DNA of 64,000 nucleotides from Pelagibacterium lentulum (GTDB lineage: Bacteria > Pseudomonadota > Alphaproteobacteria > Rhizobiales > Devosiaceae), in the NCBI RefSeq assembly GCF_003992625.1, contig NZ_RZMW01000003.1, positions 78,994-142,993 of the forward strand, given 5' to 3'. A program made the translations under genes and the position numbers. The notes under the pieces were generated by a model. The model had not been told where the DNA came from. It saw only the letters and a list, made by a program, of their open reading frames with translations, and did no database searches. The stretch's first letter is position 1; every line of letters starts with the position of its first letter. Shown here piece by piece: positions 9,176-20,195 of the stretch.

Positions 9176-10426
9176 TTGCATCTGGCGGCCATCCTCAAGG
9201 GTAAGCCTTTTCAACCTATCTCTCCCGCCAGCATGCCCGATCCGCGCGATCGTGCGCTTGCCAACAGGATCGTGACCACAGCCATGCGGCGACATGGGCA
9301 TATATCGCTCGTGCTGGATGATTTGCTGAAAAAAGGCGTGCCTGACCGTGCCGGACCGCTCGAAGCGGTCTTGCGCACGGGAATCGCTCAATTGCTTTAC
9401 ATGGAAGGCATTCCTGCCCACTCAGCCTTGCACCTGAGCGTTGAGGCGGCGCGGCGCGACAAACGCAGTGGCCGGTTCGACAAACTGGTCAACGGGGTCT
9501 TGCGCCAGGCTCAGCGCGACGCCGAGAAGTTTGCCGCGCTCGATCCGATCCTGCTTTTGCCCGACTGGCTAGCAAAGGGCTGGATCAAGACTTTTGGGGC
9601 CGAGGCCGTGAACAAGTTTTGTGTGGCGCTGCTTGAAGGCGCGCCGCTCGATCTGACGCTCAAGCGGTACGATAAAGATCTGGTCGATGCGCTTGGCGGG
9701 GAACTGGTCATCGGCAATTCAATCCGGGTCAATACGCGCGAGAGCGTGATTGCGGATCTGCCCGGCTTTGCCGAGGGAAAGTGGTGGGTTCAGGATGCCG
9801 CCGCTACATTGGGTGCCCGGCTCATCAATGCTGGCAAGGGCATGCGCGTGCTCGATCTTTGTGCAGCACCGGGCGGCAAGACGGCCCAATTGGCCAGTAT
9901 GGGCGCAGATGTGGTGGCGCTCGATATCGATGAGAATCGTCTCGAGCGACTGGCCCAGAACATGGACCGTCTCGGATTTGCGCCCGAGGTTGTTGTGGCT
10001 GATGCTCTTGCCTATGAACCCGACGAAAAATTCGACGCGGTTCTGCTCGATGCACCCTGCTCGGCGACAGGCACGTTCCGTCGGCACCCCGAAGTTCTCT
10101 GGCAGCGCGATGCCGGTGGCATTGCCGAGCGGGTCAGGATACAGCGTGCAATGGTATCCCATGCGCTCGATCTTCTGAAGCCGGGCGGCCTGCTGGTTTA
10201 TTGTGTGTGTTCGCTGGAATCGGAGGAAGGCGAAGATCAGGCCCGATGGGCGCTTGAGCAGTTCAAATCCATAGCCCTTGCGCCGGTTTCAGCCGATGAG
10301 TTGGACGGATGGGTCGAACCGATCACTTCGCAAGGCACCGTGCGCACCCATCCCGGCCTAGCCGTGCCGGGCAGTGCAGGCGGTACGCTTGACGGGTTCT
10401 TCATCGCCCGGTTTGTAAAAAACTAA
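9176..10426 (+). CDS. rsmB: 16S rRNA (cytosine-5) methyltransferase, RsmB-type
   Basis: 416 aa from the first conventional start (TTG at 9176). It methylates a cytosine in 16S rRNA using S-adenosylmethionine. An N-terminal NusB-like helical domain (1-130) precedes the Rossmann methyltransferase domain with VLDLCAAPGGKTAQLA (226-240), DAPCSATGTFRRHPEV (Cys295) and VYCVCSLESEEGE (Cys345). The frame is open from 9116, and the codons just upstream of 9176 read like the missing start of the first helix (GLKPRLEAALHLAAIL). That stretch has no ATG, GTG or TTG; an ATT at 9119 is the only near-cognate candidate. The true N-terminus is therefore uncertain. Confidence 0.9.
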   Translation: MHLAAILKGKPFQPISPASMPDPRDRALANRIVTTAMRRHGHISLVLDDLLKKGVPDRAGPLEAVLRTGIAQLLYMEGIPAHSALHLSVEAARRDKRSGRFDKLVNGVLRQAQRDAEKFAALDPILLLPDWLAKGWIKTFGAEAVNKFCVALLEGAPLDLTLKRYDKDLVDALGGELVIGNSIRVNTRESVIADLPGFAEGKWWVQDAAATLGARLINAGKGMRVLDLCAAPGGKTAQLASMGADVVALDIDENRLERLAQNMDRLGFAPEVVVADALAYEPDEKFDAVLLDAPCSATGTFRRHPEVLWQRDAGGIAERVRIQRAMVSHALDLLKPGGLLVYCVCSLESEEGEDQARWALEQFKSIALAPVSADELDGWVEPITSQGTVRTHPGLAVPGSAGGTLDGFFIARFVKN

Positions 10427-10518
10427 CCGCATTTTACCCAAATGTTTTGAGAATCGCTGTGGTTAACATGCGCTTGATGATATTGTCGCAAACCCTTGAG
10501 TGAGTTTGGGACCCCTTT

Positions 10519-12165
10519 GTGTTTGAAGTTCTGCGTTTTGTGCTGCGGCGGGCAGCCCTGTCCGTTGCAGACCGGGCTGTAACAAGCCCGCTTTTTTCCT
10601 GGACGTGGTCGGGCGGATCCAAACAGGGTTTTACCGCAAGGCTAACCGATTTCAGGGCCACCGATAGCCAGACGGTCATCGAAATGATGAACGGACAATA
10701 TCTTTTGGCCGGTCGGGTTATCGATACCGAAGGGGTTTCGCCATTTGCCGTTGAAACCGATGCCCAGGACTGGCTGACCGATCTGCATAGCTTCGGCTGG
10801 CTACGCCATTTCCGCGACTTGCGTGACCCCGGTCAGCGGCGATTTGCGCGTACGCTGGTGCTCGACTGGATCGGGCGCTATGGCGATTTCGAGCGCGATG
10901 CCTGGGACGTTTTTGTCACCGCGCGACGCGTGCTCAACTGGCTCAAGCTTTATGCGCTCCTGACCGAGGATGCGGGTGTCGATCAGGTGCGCGCAATTTC
11001 AGGTTCCCTTGCCATTCAGATCCAATCGCTCAAGCTCAGGGCACCGCTGGCGCGTGAACCTAATAGTGCGCTTATGGCGGCAATTGCGCTGGTTGGTGCC
11101 AGTCTTTGCGCCAACCAGGATGACGAAAAAGAGCTTTTCGAGCGCGTAAGCCAGCTTGAGCGTGAACTCAATGCTCAACTCGATGCCGACGGTCAGCATC
11201 GCTCGCGCAATCCCCATAGCCAGATTCAGCTTTTGAGCGAGCTGATTCCGGTCAACCAGCTTCTCAACCTGCGCCATGGCGATAAAGGCTCAGCGATTGC
11301 CCGTAAGGTGGAAGCCATGCACCGTGCGATGGACAGGCTGATACTGGGTACGAGCGAGCCGGGCTATTTCAATGGCTCGGGTCAAATTCCTGTCGAACTC
11401 GTCATTTCGATAGCTGCGCAATCGGGAATGCGCAGCACCGGATCGGGACTTTCGGGAGGGTACGGTATTCTCACTTCCGGAGACAGCAAGCTCGTTGCCG
11501 ATAGCGGGTTGGTGCCCCCGATTGAATATTCATCCAGCGCTCATGCGGGTGGGCTGAGTTTTGAATTTGCCTGCGGGGGGGATCTGATTGCCGGCAATTG
11601 CGGACCGGCACCGGCGCAATTGCCCGAAAGCCAGATCCTTTTCCGCCATTCCTCAGCCCATAGTGCTCCCACCATCGATGATGTTTCAAGCGCCAGGATC
11701 GGGGGGCAGGGCATTTTGAGCGACAGGCTTCGGCCTGCAGGGTCGCCGCCCCAGATCGTCTATCTCGCAGAAGAAAATACCATCGATCTGCGTTGTCACG
11801 CTTACAGGGCACGCTACGGCCTCGATATTGTTCGGCGGTTAACGCTCATGAGCGCCGGGCAGACGCTTGTAGGGCAGGACAGCTTTGTTGCTGCGAGCAA
11901 AAGGGCCGGACGGGAAGGGGATTTTTCAATTCGTTTTCATCTGGCGCCAGGCGTGGCGCTAGAGCGCTCCGATGCAGAAGACCTTATCGTCATGCGGTTT
12001 CGCAGCGGGCGGAACTGGGCCTTTATTTGGGAGGGTGCGCATGCCGAGATCGAAGAAAGCGTCCGCCATTCGGCTCATTTCGGGCTTTTGCGCACCCGCC
12101 AGATCGTTTTGTCGGGCGTTGCAAGGGCCGGTCACGAGATTGCCTGGGTCTTCACCCGGCAATAG
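10519..12165 (+). CDS. Heparinase II/III family protein
   Basis: 548 aa. The middle and C-terminal parts match the alphaproteobacterial heparinase II/III-like family found next to purH: a helical domain (WIGRYGDFERDAWDVFVTAR, then HGDKGSAIARKVEAMHRAMD) followed by a beta-rich C-terminal region. No signal peptide is visible, so an extracellular polysaccharide lyase role is doubtful and the substrate is unknown. The start is a GTG at 10519; an in-frame stop at 10501 rules out a longer protein. No clear ribosome-binding site is seen. It lies between rsmB and purH on the same strand. Confidence 0.85.
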   Translation: MFEVLRFVLRRAALSVADRAVTSPLFSWTWSGGSKQGFTARLTDFRATDSQTVIEMMNGQYLLAGRVIDTEGVSPFAVETDAQDWLTDLHSFGWLRHFRDLRDPGQRRFARTLVLDWIGRYGDFERDAWDVFVTARRVLNWLKLYALLTEDAGVDQVRAISGSLAIQIQSLKLRAPLAREPNSALMAAIALVGASLCANQDDEKELFERVSQLERELNAQLDADGQHRSRNPHSQIQLLSELIPVNQLLNLRHGDKGSAIARKVEAMHRAMDRLILGTSEPGYFNGSGQIPVELVISIAAQSGMRSTGSGLSGGYGILTSGDSKLVADSGLVPPIEYSSSAHAGGLSFEFACGGDLIAGNCGPAPAQLPESQILFRHSSAHSAPTIDDVSSARIGGQGILSDRLRPAGSPPQIVYLAEENTIDLRCHAYRARYGLDIVRRLTLMSAGQTLVGQDSFVAASKRAGREGDFSIRFHLAPGVALERSDAEDLIVMRFRSGRNWAFIWEGAHAEIEESVRHSAHFGLLRTRQIVLSGVARAGHEIAWVFTRQ

Positions 12166-12257
12166 AACCGGGCTTTGTGGCTTTCAAGCGGTTCCCATTG
12201 CTGGCGATCCGTGGTAGCGAGCCGCCAAATCGCAGTATCTGCAACAGGACATGAGAT

Positions 12258-13850
12258 ATGGCTCAGCCCACTTCCTCCCGGATCAAGCGCGCATTGCTGT
12301 CGGTTTCCGACAAGACAGGGATCGTCGAATTTGCAACTGCGCTTTCTGCGCTTGGCATTGAAATCATCTCGACCGGCGGCACCCGCAAGGCGCTTGAGGA
12401 AGCGGGGATTCCGGTCATCGATGTTTCGGAAGTCACCGGCTTTCCCGAAATCATGGACGGCCGCGTAAAGACCCTTCACCCGAAGGTTCATGGGGGGCTG
12501 TTGGGCATTCGCGGCAACGAAGCGCATAAAAGCGCCATGCGCATACACGATATCAGTCCGATCGATCTGGTGGTGGTCAATCTCTACCCATTTGCCCAGA
12601 CCGTTGCCGCTGGGGCAGACTACGCAACCGTGATCGAAAACATTGATATTGGCGGCCCGGCCATGATCCGGGCAGCAGCCAAGAACCACGGTGATGTCAC
12701 CGTTATTGTTGACCCTGCCGATTACGCGCTGGTTCTTGGGCAGCTCAAGACCAATGGCGAGGTGGCCAATGCCGACAGGCAGAAGTTTGCCGCCAAGGCT
12801 TTTGCGCGTACCGCGGCCTATGATGCTTCGGTATCGAACTGGTTTGCCAAGGAATTGGAGAAGCCCGATCTGGAATGGCGTAGTTTTTCAGGACGGCTGC
12901 GCGAGGTGATGCGCTATGGCGAAAATCCCCATCAATGGGCAGCGTTTTATGCCGATGGCTCGAATCGGCCCGGCGTTGCCACTGCCCGGCAGGTTCAGGG
13001 CAAGACCCTCTCGTTCAACAATATCAACGATACCGACGCAGCCTTTGAGCTTGTCGCTGAATTCGATCCGGCCAAATCTGCTGCCGTTGCCATCATCAAG
13101 CACGCCAATCCTTGCGGGGTCGGGCAGGGCGAAACCCTGGTTGATGCCTATGAAGCGGCATTGCGTTGCGATCCGGTTTCGGCCTTTGGCGGTATTGTCG
13201 CCCTCAACCGTCCGCTCGATGCGGCGATTGCCGAGCAAATCGTCAAGCTCTTTACCGAGGTAATCATTGCGCCGGGCGCCAGCGATGAAGCACTGGCGAT
13301 CATCGAAGCCAAAAAGAACCTGCGCCTTCTGTTGACCGACGGCCTGCCCGATGCGAAGGCGAGCGGAATGACGGTCCGGTCGGTGTCCGGCGGGCTTTTG
13401 GTGCAGACGCGCGACAATCGCAATGCCGATGATTGTGAACTCAAGGTTGTAACCAAGCGGCAGCCAACCGAAAAGGAACTAGCCGACCTGCTTGTTGCGG
13501 CCAAGGTCGCCAAGCATGTCAAATCCAATGCTATCGTTTACGTCAAGGATGGCGCGACGGTGGGAATCGGTGCGGGGCAGATGAGCCGGGTGGATTCGGC
13601 GCGCATCGCCCATTCCAAATCAAAGGACGCGGCCAAGGCCGCCAAGATCAAAGGTGCGTTGGCCGAAGGCTCGGTTGTGGCATCGGACGCCTTTTTCCCC
13701 TTCGCGGATGGACTTGAAGCTCTAATCGCGGCAGGCGCTACGGCTGTGATCCAGCCGGGGGGATCGATCCGCGATGAGGAGGTGGTTGCCGCCGCCGACA
13801 AGGCCGGTCTCGCGATGATCTTTACCGGCATGCGCCATTTCCGGCACTGA
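12258..13850 (+). CDS. purH: Bifunctional AICAR formyltransferase / IMP cyclohydrolase
   Basis: 530 aa enzyme for the last two steps of de novo purine synthesis. The N-terminal cyclohydrolase domain (about 1-200) starts [19 protein letters not shown] and carries [13 protein letters not shown]. The C-terminal formyltransferase domain contains [24 protein letters not shown] (catalytic Lys-His) and [20 protein letters not shown], and ends with the usual FTGMRHFRH. Length is normal. No riboswitch-like structure is apparent in the 90 nt upstream. Confidence 0.97.
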   Translation: MAQPTSSRIKRALLSVSDKTGIVEFATALSALGIEIISTGGTRKALEEAGIPVIDVSEVTGFPEIMDGRVKTLHPKVHGGLLGIRGNEAHKSAMRIHDISPIDLVVVNLYPFAQTVAAGADYATVIENIDIGGPAMIRAAAKNHGDVTVIVDPADYALVLGQLKTNGEVANADRQKFAAKAFARTAAYDASVSNWFAKELEKPDLEWRSFSGRLREVMRYGENPHQWAAFYADGSNRPGVATARQVQGKTLSFNNINDTDAAFELVAEFDPAKSAAVAIIKHANPCGVGQGETLVDAYEAALRCDPVSAFGGIVALNRPLDAAIAEQIVKLFTEVIIAPGASDEALAIIEAKKNLRLLLTDGLPDAKASGMTVRSVSGGLLVQTRDNRNADDCELKVVTKRQPTEKELADLLVAAKVAKHVKSNAIVYVKDGATVGIGAGQMSRVDSARIAHSKSKDAAKAAKIKGALAEGSVVASDAFFPFADGLEALIAAGATAVIQPGGSIRDEEVVAAADKAGLAMIFTGMRHFRH

Positions 13851-13936
13851 TCGCGCCATCATCTTGCCCATAAGTGCAAACCCGCTATAAGCTTTTGTCA
13901 GATTGTGTGCTGGTAAGGGCTTGAGGGGTTCGATCT

Positions 13937-14908
13937 ATGGCGGGGACACTGGGCGTTCTGTTTTCGCCAGTCATCCTGTTTTTCATCCTCGGCGCATTGG
14001 CCGCCTTTGCCCGATCCGATCTCACCATCCCCGAAGCTGTGGGGAAGGGCATTTCGCTTTATCTGATGGCGGCCATCGGCCTTAAGGGTGGAGTGGAAGT
14101 TGCTACGATCGGGTTCACGCTCGAAATGGTATTGGCAGGGCTTGCCGGTATCGCTCTGAGCTTTGTCCTGCCATTGCCCGCCTTTTTTCTGCTGACCCGG
14201 TTGGGAAAGCTCGACAAGGTCAATGCGGGTGCGGTCGCGGCCCATTATGGTTCGGTATCGGTTGTGACATTTGTCACAGGGGTTGAAGTTCTTACTGCAG
14301 GTGGCCTTCCGCCCGCGGGCTATATGGTGGCGGTTTTGGCGCTTATGGAAACGCCGGCCATCATCATGGGGCTGGTGCTTGCGCGCGGCAAAGCGGAATC
14401 GGCCGGTGGAAAGCACGGGCAGTCCGAGCTCCTGCGTGAAACCCTGCTTAACGGTTCGGTGGTTTTGCTGATGGGCAGTTTCATCATCGGCATCTTGATC
14501 GGGCGGGACGGGTTCGTTCAGATTGCGCCGGTTTTTGAAGCCGGGTTCCGGGGCATGCTGTGCCTGTTTCTGCTCGATCTCGGGCTTATCGCCGTCAGGC
14601 GCTTGCGCGAGGCGCGGTCATTGACTTTGCCGCTGGCCGGGCTTGCCATTTTCATTCCCCTAATCAATGGCACGATCGGTGCTGTTGTCGGGACGCTGAT
14701 CGGGCTCGATCAGGGCTCGGCTTCCGCCCTTGCCATTCTCGCGGCCAGCGCCTCCTATATTGCGGTGCCTGCGGCCATGCGCCTTGCCTTGCCGCAGGCC
14801 GATCCGGGCCTTTATCTGGCCATGTCGCTTGCCGTGACCTTTCCATTTAATATCCTGATCGGCATTCCGCTTTATTCCGCCTTGGCACAAGGACTGTCCG
14901 GCCTATGA
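13937..14908 (+). CDS. SbtA-like sodium-dependent bicarbonate transporter
   Basis: 323 aa, hydrophobic throughout with about ten transmembrane helices in two related halves. Segments such as GKGISLYLMAAIGLKGGVEV, AAHYGSVSVVTFVTGVEVL and MALMETPAI-like VLALMETPAIIMG match the SbtA (DUF897) family, which imports bicarbonate with sodium in cyanobacteria. Its last codons overlap the start of a PII-like gene (ATGA), the same arrangement as cyanobacterial sbtA-sbtB. In a presumably heterotrophic organism it may supply bicarbonate for carboxylases; substrate is inferred from family only. Confidence 0.87.
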   Translation: MAGTLGVLFSPVILFFILGALAAFARSDLTIPEAVGKGISLYLMAAIGLKGGVEVATIGFTLEMVLAGLAGIALSFVLPLPAFFLLTRLGKLDKVNAGAVAAHYGSVSVVTFVTGVEVLTAGGLPPAGYMVAVLALMETPAIIMGLVLARGKAESAGGKHGQSELLRETLLNGSVVLLMGSFIIGILIGRDGFVQIAPVFEAGFRGMLCLFLLDLGLIAVRRLREARSLTLPLAGLAIFIPLINGTIGAVVGTLIGLDQGSASALAILAASASYIAVPAAMRLALPQADPGLYLAMSLAVTFPFNILIGIPLYSALAQGLSGL

Positions 14909-15222
14909 GCATTTCAGCGACCCAAAGGGTGAGGATCGAAATACTGGTGGATGCGCCGCTGGTGCGGCTTGTGGTGGCCACCGCCAAGGAAGCGGGGGTG
15001 ACCGGCTATACGCTTGTGCGCGCGCTCGGTGGCGAAGGCGCCGGCGGGGCTTGGCGCGAAGATCGGGTAACAGGGGCGGCTGACACCAAGATGATCTTTC
15101 TTTCGGTCACAACCACTGAGGTTGCCGATCAACTTGTCGAGGCCTTCACGCCCCTGCTCGATAGCCACAGGCTTATCGTCTGGCGTTCCATGGTCGAGGT
15201 CATACGCTCGGAAAAATTCTGA
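14905..15222 (+). CDS. SbtB-like PII-family regulatory protein
   Basis: 105 aa. It reads RIEILVDAPLVRLVVATAKE, then AGVTGYTLVRALGGEG and a flexible region around GGAWREDRVTGAADTKM, followed by the second beta-alpha-beta unit (MIFLSVTTTEVADQLVEAFT). This is the ferredoxin-like PII fold with a T-loop, as in SbtB and other transporter-linked PII-like proteins. The 4-bp overlap with the SbtA-like gene implies it regulates that permease, probably in response to a nucleotide. No C-terminal Cys-Gly-Pro redox extension is present, unlike many cyanobacterial SbtB proteins. The SbtB label rests on context. Confidence 0.78.
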   Translation: MSISATQRVRIEILVDAPLVRLVVATAKEAGVTGYTLVRALGGEGAGGAWREDRVTGAADTKMIFLSVTTTEVADQLVEAFTPLLDSHRLIVWRSMVEVIRSEKF

Positions 15223-15236
15223 TCGTTTTACAGAAA

Positions 15237-15266
15237 AACCCGCGCCAGCCTTGTCTGACGCGGGTT
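15237..15266 (+). terminator. Terminator after the sbtAB-like pair
   Basis: AACCCGCG (15237-15244) pairs with CGCGGGTT (15259-15266), with an inner CAG/CTG pairing, followed by GCTGTTTT. It lies 15 nt downstream of the PII-like gene stop. Confidence 0.75.
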
Positions 15267-15288
15267 GCTGTTTTCAGTGCATCGCTTG

Positions 15289-15384
15289 GATTAGAACCAC
15301 TGTTTTGATTGAATCAGGACAGTGGTTCTAAGTCTTTTGTTGTCGCGCTTCCGAACAGAATAAGTGGTTTCCACTTATTCTCGA
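15289..15384 (-). repeat. Bipartite palindromic intergenic element, copy A
   Basis: Two perfect inverted repeats flank a short core. AGAATAAGTGG/CCACTTATTCT (15357-15381, TTT apex) and TTAGAACCACTGT/ACAGTGGTTCTAA (15291-15331, 15-nt loop) are joined by a segment that reads GCGCGACAACAAAAGAC on the minus strand. A second element with the same order and core lies at 42227-42323. It resembles the small palindromic intergenic repeats common in rhizobia. It sits between the convergent sbtB-like and katG genes, where the first hairpin might also help end katG transcription. Confidence 0.8.
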
Positions 15385-15390
15385 AGCACT

Positions 15391-17691
<2,301 letters not shown>

Positions 17692-17703
17692 TTATAACCG
17701 TTC

Positions 17704-17766
17704 TTAGAATAATTTTAATTCGCATTTTCCGATCAATGCGATAAGTTAAAATTATAATTCGCTTTG
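17704..17766 (-). promoter_or_regulatory. AT-rich duplicated motif upstream of katG, candidate operator/promoter
   Basis: Two related AT-rich blocks, TAATTTTAATTCGCATTT (from 17711) and AAATTATAATTCGCTTT (from 17749), lie about 120-180 nt upstream of the katG start. The first overlaps TTAGAATAATTTTAA (17704-17718), a near-palindrome close to iron-control (Irr/Fur-type) boxes. The region is much more AT-rich than its surroundings. A regulator is inferred only; OxyR, Fur or Irr are candidates. Confidence 0.45.
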
Positions 17767-17783
17767 GCGCGCGATTAAAGGCT

Positions 17784-17808
17784 TTGCGGGCTGGTGCCTA
17801 GCCCGCAA
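17784..17808 (-). terminator. Hairpin downstream of deoD
   Basis: TTGCGGGCT (17784-17792) pairs perfectly with AGCCCGCAA (17800-17808), with a 7-nt loop. On the minus strand it lies about 36 nt after the deoD stop and is followed by AGCCTTTAAT, a weak T tract. Confidence 0.6.
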
Positions 17809-17843
17809 TCCCAATGCGAAAACTCATCAAAGTTGATAAGCGT

Positions 17844-18554
17844 TCAGCCTCCGGTCGCCACACTCAGGGCAATTTCAACCATGTCATTGAGCGAAGACTG
17901 GCGCGCTTCCGAATCGATTTCTTCGCCGGTGATCAGGCAATCGGTCATGGTGCAGATGGTCAGGGCCTTGGCGCCAAAACGTGCCGCGAGCGTATAGACC
18001 GTTGCCGCTTCCATCTCGACGCCCAGGACGCCGTGATCGATCAGCGCCTTATAGGCTTCAAGTCCAGAGGGATGGTAGAAAATATCTGAAGAGACGATGC
18101 CGCCCACATGGACCGGCAGGCCTTTTGCCTCTGCTGCCTCGACCGCCGCACGCAGCAGGTCGAAATCGGCAACCGGGGCATAATTGTAATTGCCGAAGGC
18201 GCCCTTGACGATCACGGAATCGGTCGACGCGGCCGCGCCGATCACGACATCGCGGACCTTGACCTTGGTGTTGAGCCCGCCACAGGTGCCAACCCGGATC
18301 AGGGTCTTGACCCCATAGGTGTTTAAAAGCTCGTGGCAATAGATGGCGGTTGAGGGTTGTCCCATGCCGGTCGCCTGCACCGAGACGCGCTTGCCGTTCC
18401 ATGTGCCTGTAAAGCCGAGGCAATTGCGCACTGAATTGACGCAAATGGCTTCGCTGAGAAACGTCTCGGCAATCCATTTGGCACGCAGGGGGTCGCCGGG
18501 AAGCAAAACGGCTTCAGCGTAATCGCCGGGCTTGGCGTGGTTATGCGGCGTCAT
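17844..18554 (-). CDS. deoD: Purine-nucleoside phosphorylase, DeoD type
   Basis: 236 aa hexameric-type phosphorylase that cleaves purine (deoxy)nucleosides to base plus sugar 1-phosphate for salvage. The N-terminal [20 protein letters not shown] with [12 protein letters not shown] (phosphate and substrate site), RVGTCGGLN, and [20 protein letters not shown] near the C-terminus are diagnostic. It is a stand-alone gene, divergent from leuD. Confidence 0.96.
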   Translation of the reverse strand: MTPHNHAKPGDYAEAVLLPGDPLRAKWIAETFLSEAICVNSVRNCLGFTGTWNGKRVSVQATGMGQPSTAIYCHELLNTYGVKTLIRVGTCGGLNTKVKVRDVVIGAAASTDSVIVKGAFGNYNYAPVADFDLLRAAVEAAEAKGLPVHVGGIVSSDIFYHPSGLEAYKALIDHGVLGVEMEAATVYTLAARFGAKALTICTMTDCLITGEEIDSEARQSSLNDMVEIALSVATGG

Positions 18555-18743
18555 CTTTTACCTCTTGGTCAAATCCTTGCGCTTTTGACCATAAGGGAGA
18601 GTTTGGTTCGGGCGCAATGGCCAGATTTCATGGTTTCTGGCGCTTCCCTTTCGGCAATTGTTCGATTAGACAGCAAGCCAGCAGATTTATTCATCGTACC
18701 TTGGGTTGGTTTTTTTGCCGACCGTAATGGGGAGTTTGGCGAC

Positions 18744-19349
18744 ATGGAAAAATTCACGACATTGACGGGTGTGGCCGCACCCATGCCGATCATCAATATC
18801 GACACCGATATGATCATCCCCAAGCAGTATCTGAAAACCATCAAGCGGACCGGGCTCGGTTCGGCGCTGTTTTCGGAAATGCGCTATAATGAAGACGGCA
18901 GCGAGAAAGATGATTTCGTTCTCAACAAGCCCGCCTATCGCGATGCCAAGATCATCATTGCCGGGGATAATTTCGGTTGCGGATCCTCGCGCGAACACGC
19001 GCCTTGGGCGCTTCTCGATTTCGGTGTCCGCTGCGTGATCTCGACCAGCTTTGCCGATATTTTCTACAATAACTGCTTTAAAAACGGCATCCTGCCCATT
19101 GTCGTTACACCCGAGCAGCTCGAAATGCTGCTCGACGATGCCGAACGCGGCTCGAACGCCACCCTGACTGTCGATCTTGAGGCCCAGACCATTTCCGGTC
19201 CCGATGGCGGTTCAATCGCATTTGAGATCGACCCCTCGCGCAAGCAGGTGCTGCTCGAAGGGCTCGACGACATCGCAATGACACTCAAGAGCGACGCGGT
19301 GATTGGCGGCTTCGAGGGCAAAATGGCCGAAAACCGCCCCTGGGTGTAA
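18744..19349 (+). CDS. leuD: 3-isopropylmalate dehydratase small subunit
   Basis: 201 aa subunit that pairs with LeuC (not in this window) for isomerising isopropylmalate in leucine synthesis. [37 protein letters not shown] and [17 protein letters not shown] are the aconitase swivel-domain motifs. The long open frame begins at 18537, but the conserved protein starts at the ATG at 18744, which is preceded by GGGGAG. leuB follows after two small genes. Confidence 0.96.
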   Translation: MEKFTTLTGVAAPMPIINIDTDMIIPKQYLKTIKRTGLGSALFSEMRYNEDGSEKDDFVLNKPAYRDAKIIIAGDNFGCGSSREHAPWALLDFGVRCVISTSFADIFYNNCFKNGILPIVVTPEQLEMLLDDAERGSNATLTVDLEAQTISGPDGGSIAFEIDPSRKQVLLEGLDDIAMTLKSDAVIGGFEGKMAENRPWV

Positions 19350-19356
19350 GGGCGAG

Positions 19357-19785
19357 ATGGTTGAGATAAACTACGAATCGGAACTGCAGCCTGAGAGCCG
19401 CGCCGGAATCCTCGATGGCCTCGTGGCATTCAATCGGAGCCAGACGCCCGAATTTACCGGTGTGCTTAAAAACATCGGTCTGACGCTTACTGACCCCGAA
19501 ACTGGTAAGGTCGACGGAGGCCTGACCGGTCGCATCGGTTTTGGACGATTATTTGTCGAACTGCTCTTTGTTCCCGAGCGCTTGCGTGGACAGGGTGTAG
19601 GAAGGCAGCTTATGGAGCGGGCCGAGGCTGTTGCGCGCGAATATGGCTGCAACGGCGTCTGGCTGGATACGTTCAGCTTCCAGGCCCCCGATTTTTACGC
19701 AACGCTAGGTTACACCATTTTCGGAGAACTGGCTGATTACCCACCCGGCCACCGCCGGTACTTCCTGCACAAATCCTTGAGTTGA
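19357..19785 (+). CDS. GNAT family N-acetyltransferase
   Basis: 142 aa. A single acetyltransferase domain with the acetyl-CoA-binding VPERLRGQGVGRQLMERAE (R-x-x-G-x-G/A) at about residues 69-87, and APDFYATLGYTIFGEL, the typical last helix-strand of the fold. The substrate cannot be read from sequence. It begins 7 nt after leuD, and its stop is 5 nt before the ATG of the RidA-like gene, so it is likely transcribed with leuD and leuB. Confidence 0.88.
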   Translation: MVEINYESELQPESRAGILDGLVAFNRSQTPEFTGVLKNIGLTLTDPETGKVDGGLTGRIGFGRLFVELLFVPERLRGQGVGRQLMERAEAVAREYGCNGVWLDTFSFQAPDFYATLGYTIFGELADYPPGHRRYFLHKSLS

Positions 19786-19790
19786 TTGCC

Positions 19791-20180
19791 ATGGTTCGAC
19801 GCATTTCTTCAGGTTCGCCCTTTGAGGCGCGTATCGGTTATTCCCGCGCGGTCGTTGACCGGGACATGGTCTATGTCTCGGGCACGACGGGCTATGATTA
19901 TGCGACGATGACCATGCCCGAAGACGCTGGTGCGCAGGCGCGCAATGCACTGGCCGCCATTGAAAATGCGCTCGAACAAGCCGGTGCGTCGATCAGGGAT
20001 GTGGTGCGGGTGGTCTATTATGTGACCGATGCGGCGTTCGTCGATGATGTGGTTGAGGCGGTTGGGACCGTATTCGGCGATGTCCGCCCGGCAGCGACAA
20101 TGGTTCTTTGCGGCCTGATCAAGCCCGAAATGAAAATCGAAATCGAAGTCACCGCCCGGATCGGGGCGGGGGCAAATTAA
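19791..20180 (+). CDS. RidA/YjgF/YER057c family protein
   Basis: 129 aa. The motifs YSRAVVDRDMVYVSGTTGYD, ARNALAAIENALEQAGASIR and a C-terminal KIEIEVTARI identify the family. The ligand-contacting Arg is replaced by the local context DVRPAATMVLCGLI. RidA enzymes hydrolyse reactive enamines such as 2-aminoacrylate; this member belongs to a subgroup often of unknown substrate. A TTG at 19782 overlapping the GNAT stop is possible; the ATG at 19791 is preferred. Confidence 0.88.
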   Translation: MVRRISSGSPFEARIGYSRAVVDRDMVYVSGTTGYDYATMTMPEDAGAQARNALAAIENALEQAGASIRDVVRVVYYVTDAAFVDDVVEAVGTVFGDVRPAATMVLCGLIKPEMKIEIEVTARIGAGAN

Positions 20181-20195
20181 AATAAGGAAGCCAAC

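Noticed and set aside
15357..15381. Perfect hairpin at the katG 3' end as a simple terminator
   Set aside because: It has no T tract and forms part of the repeat element whose second copy lies upstream of sucA; termination could still be a side effect.
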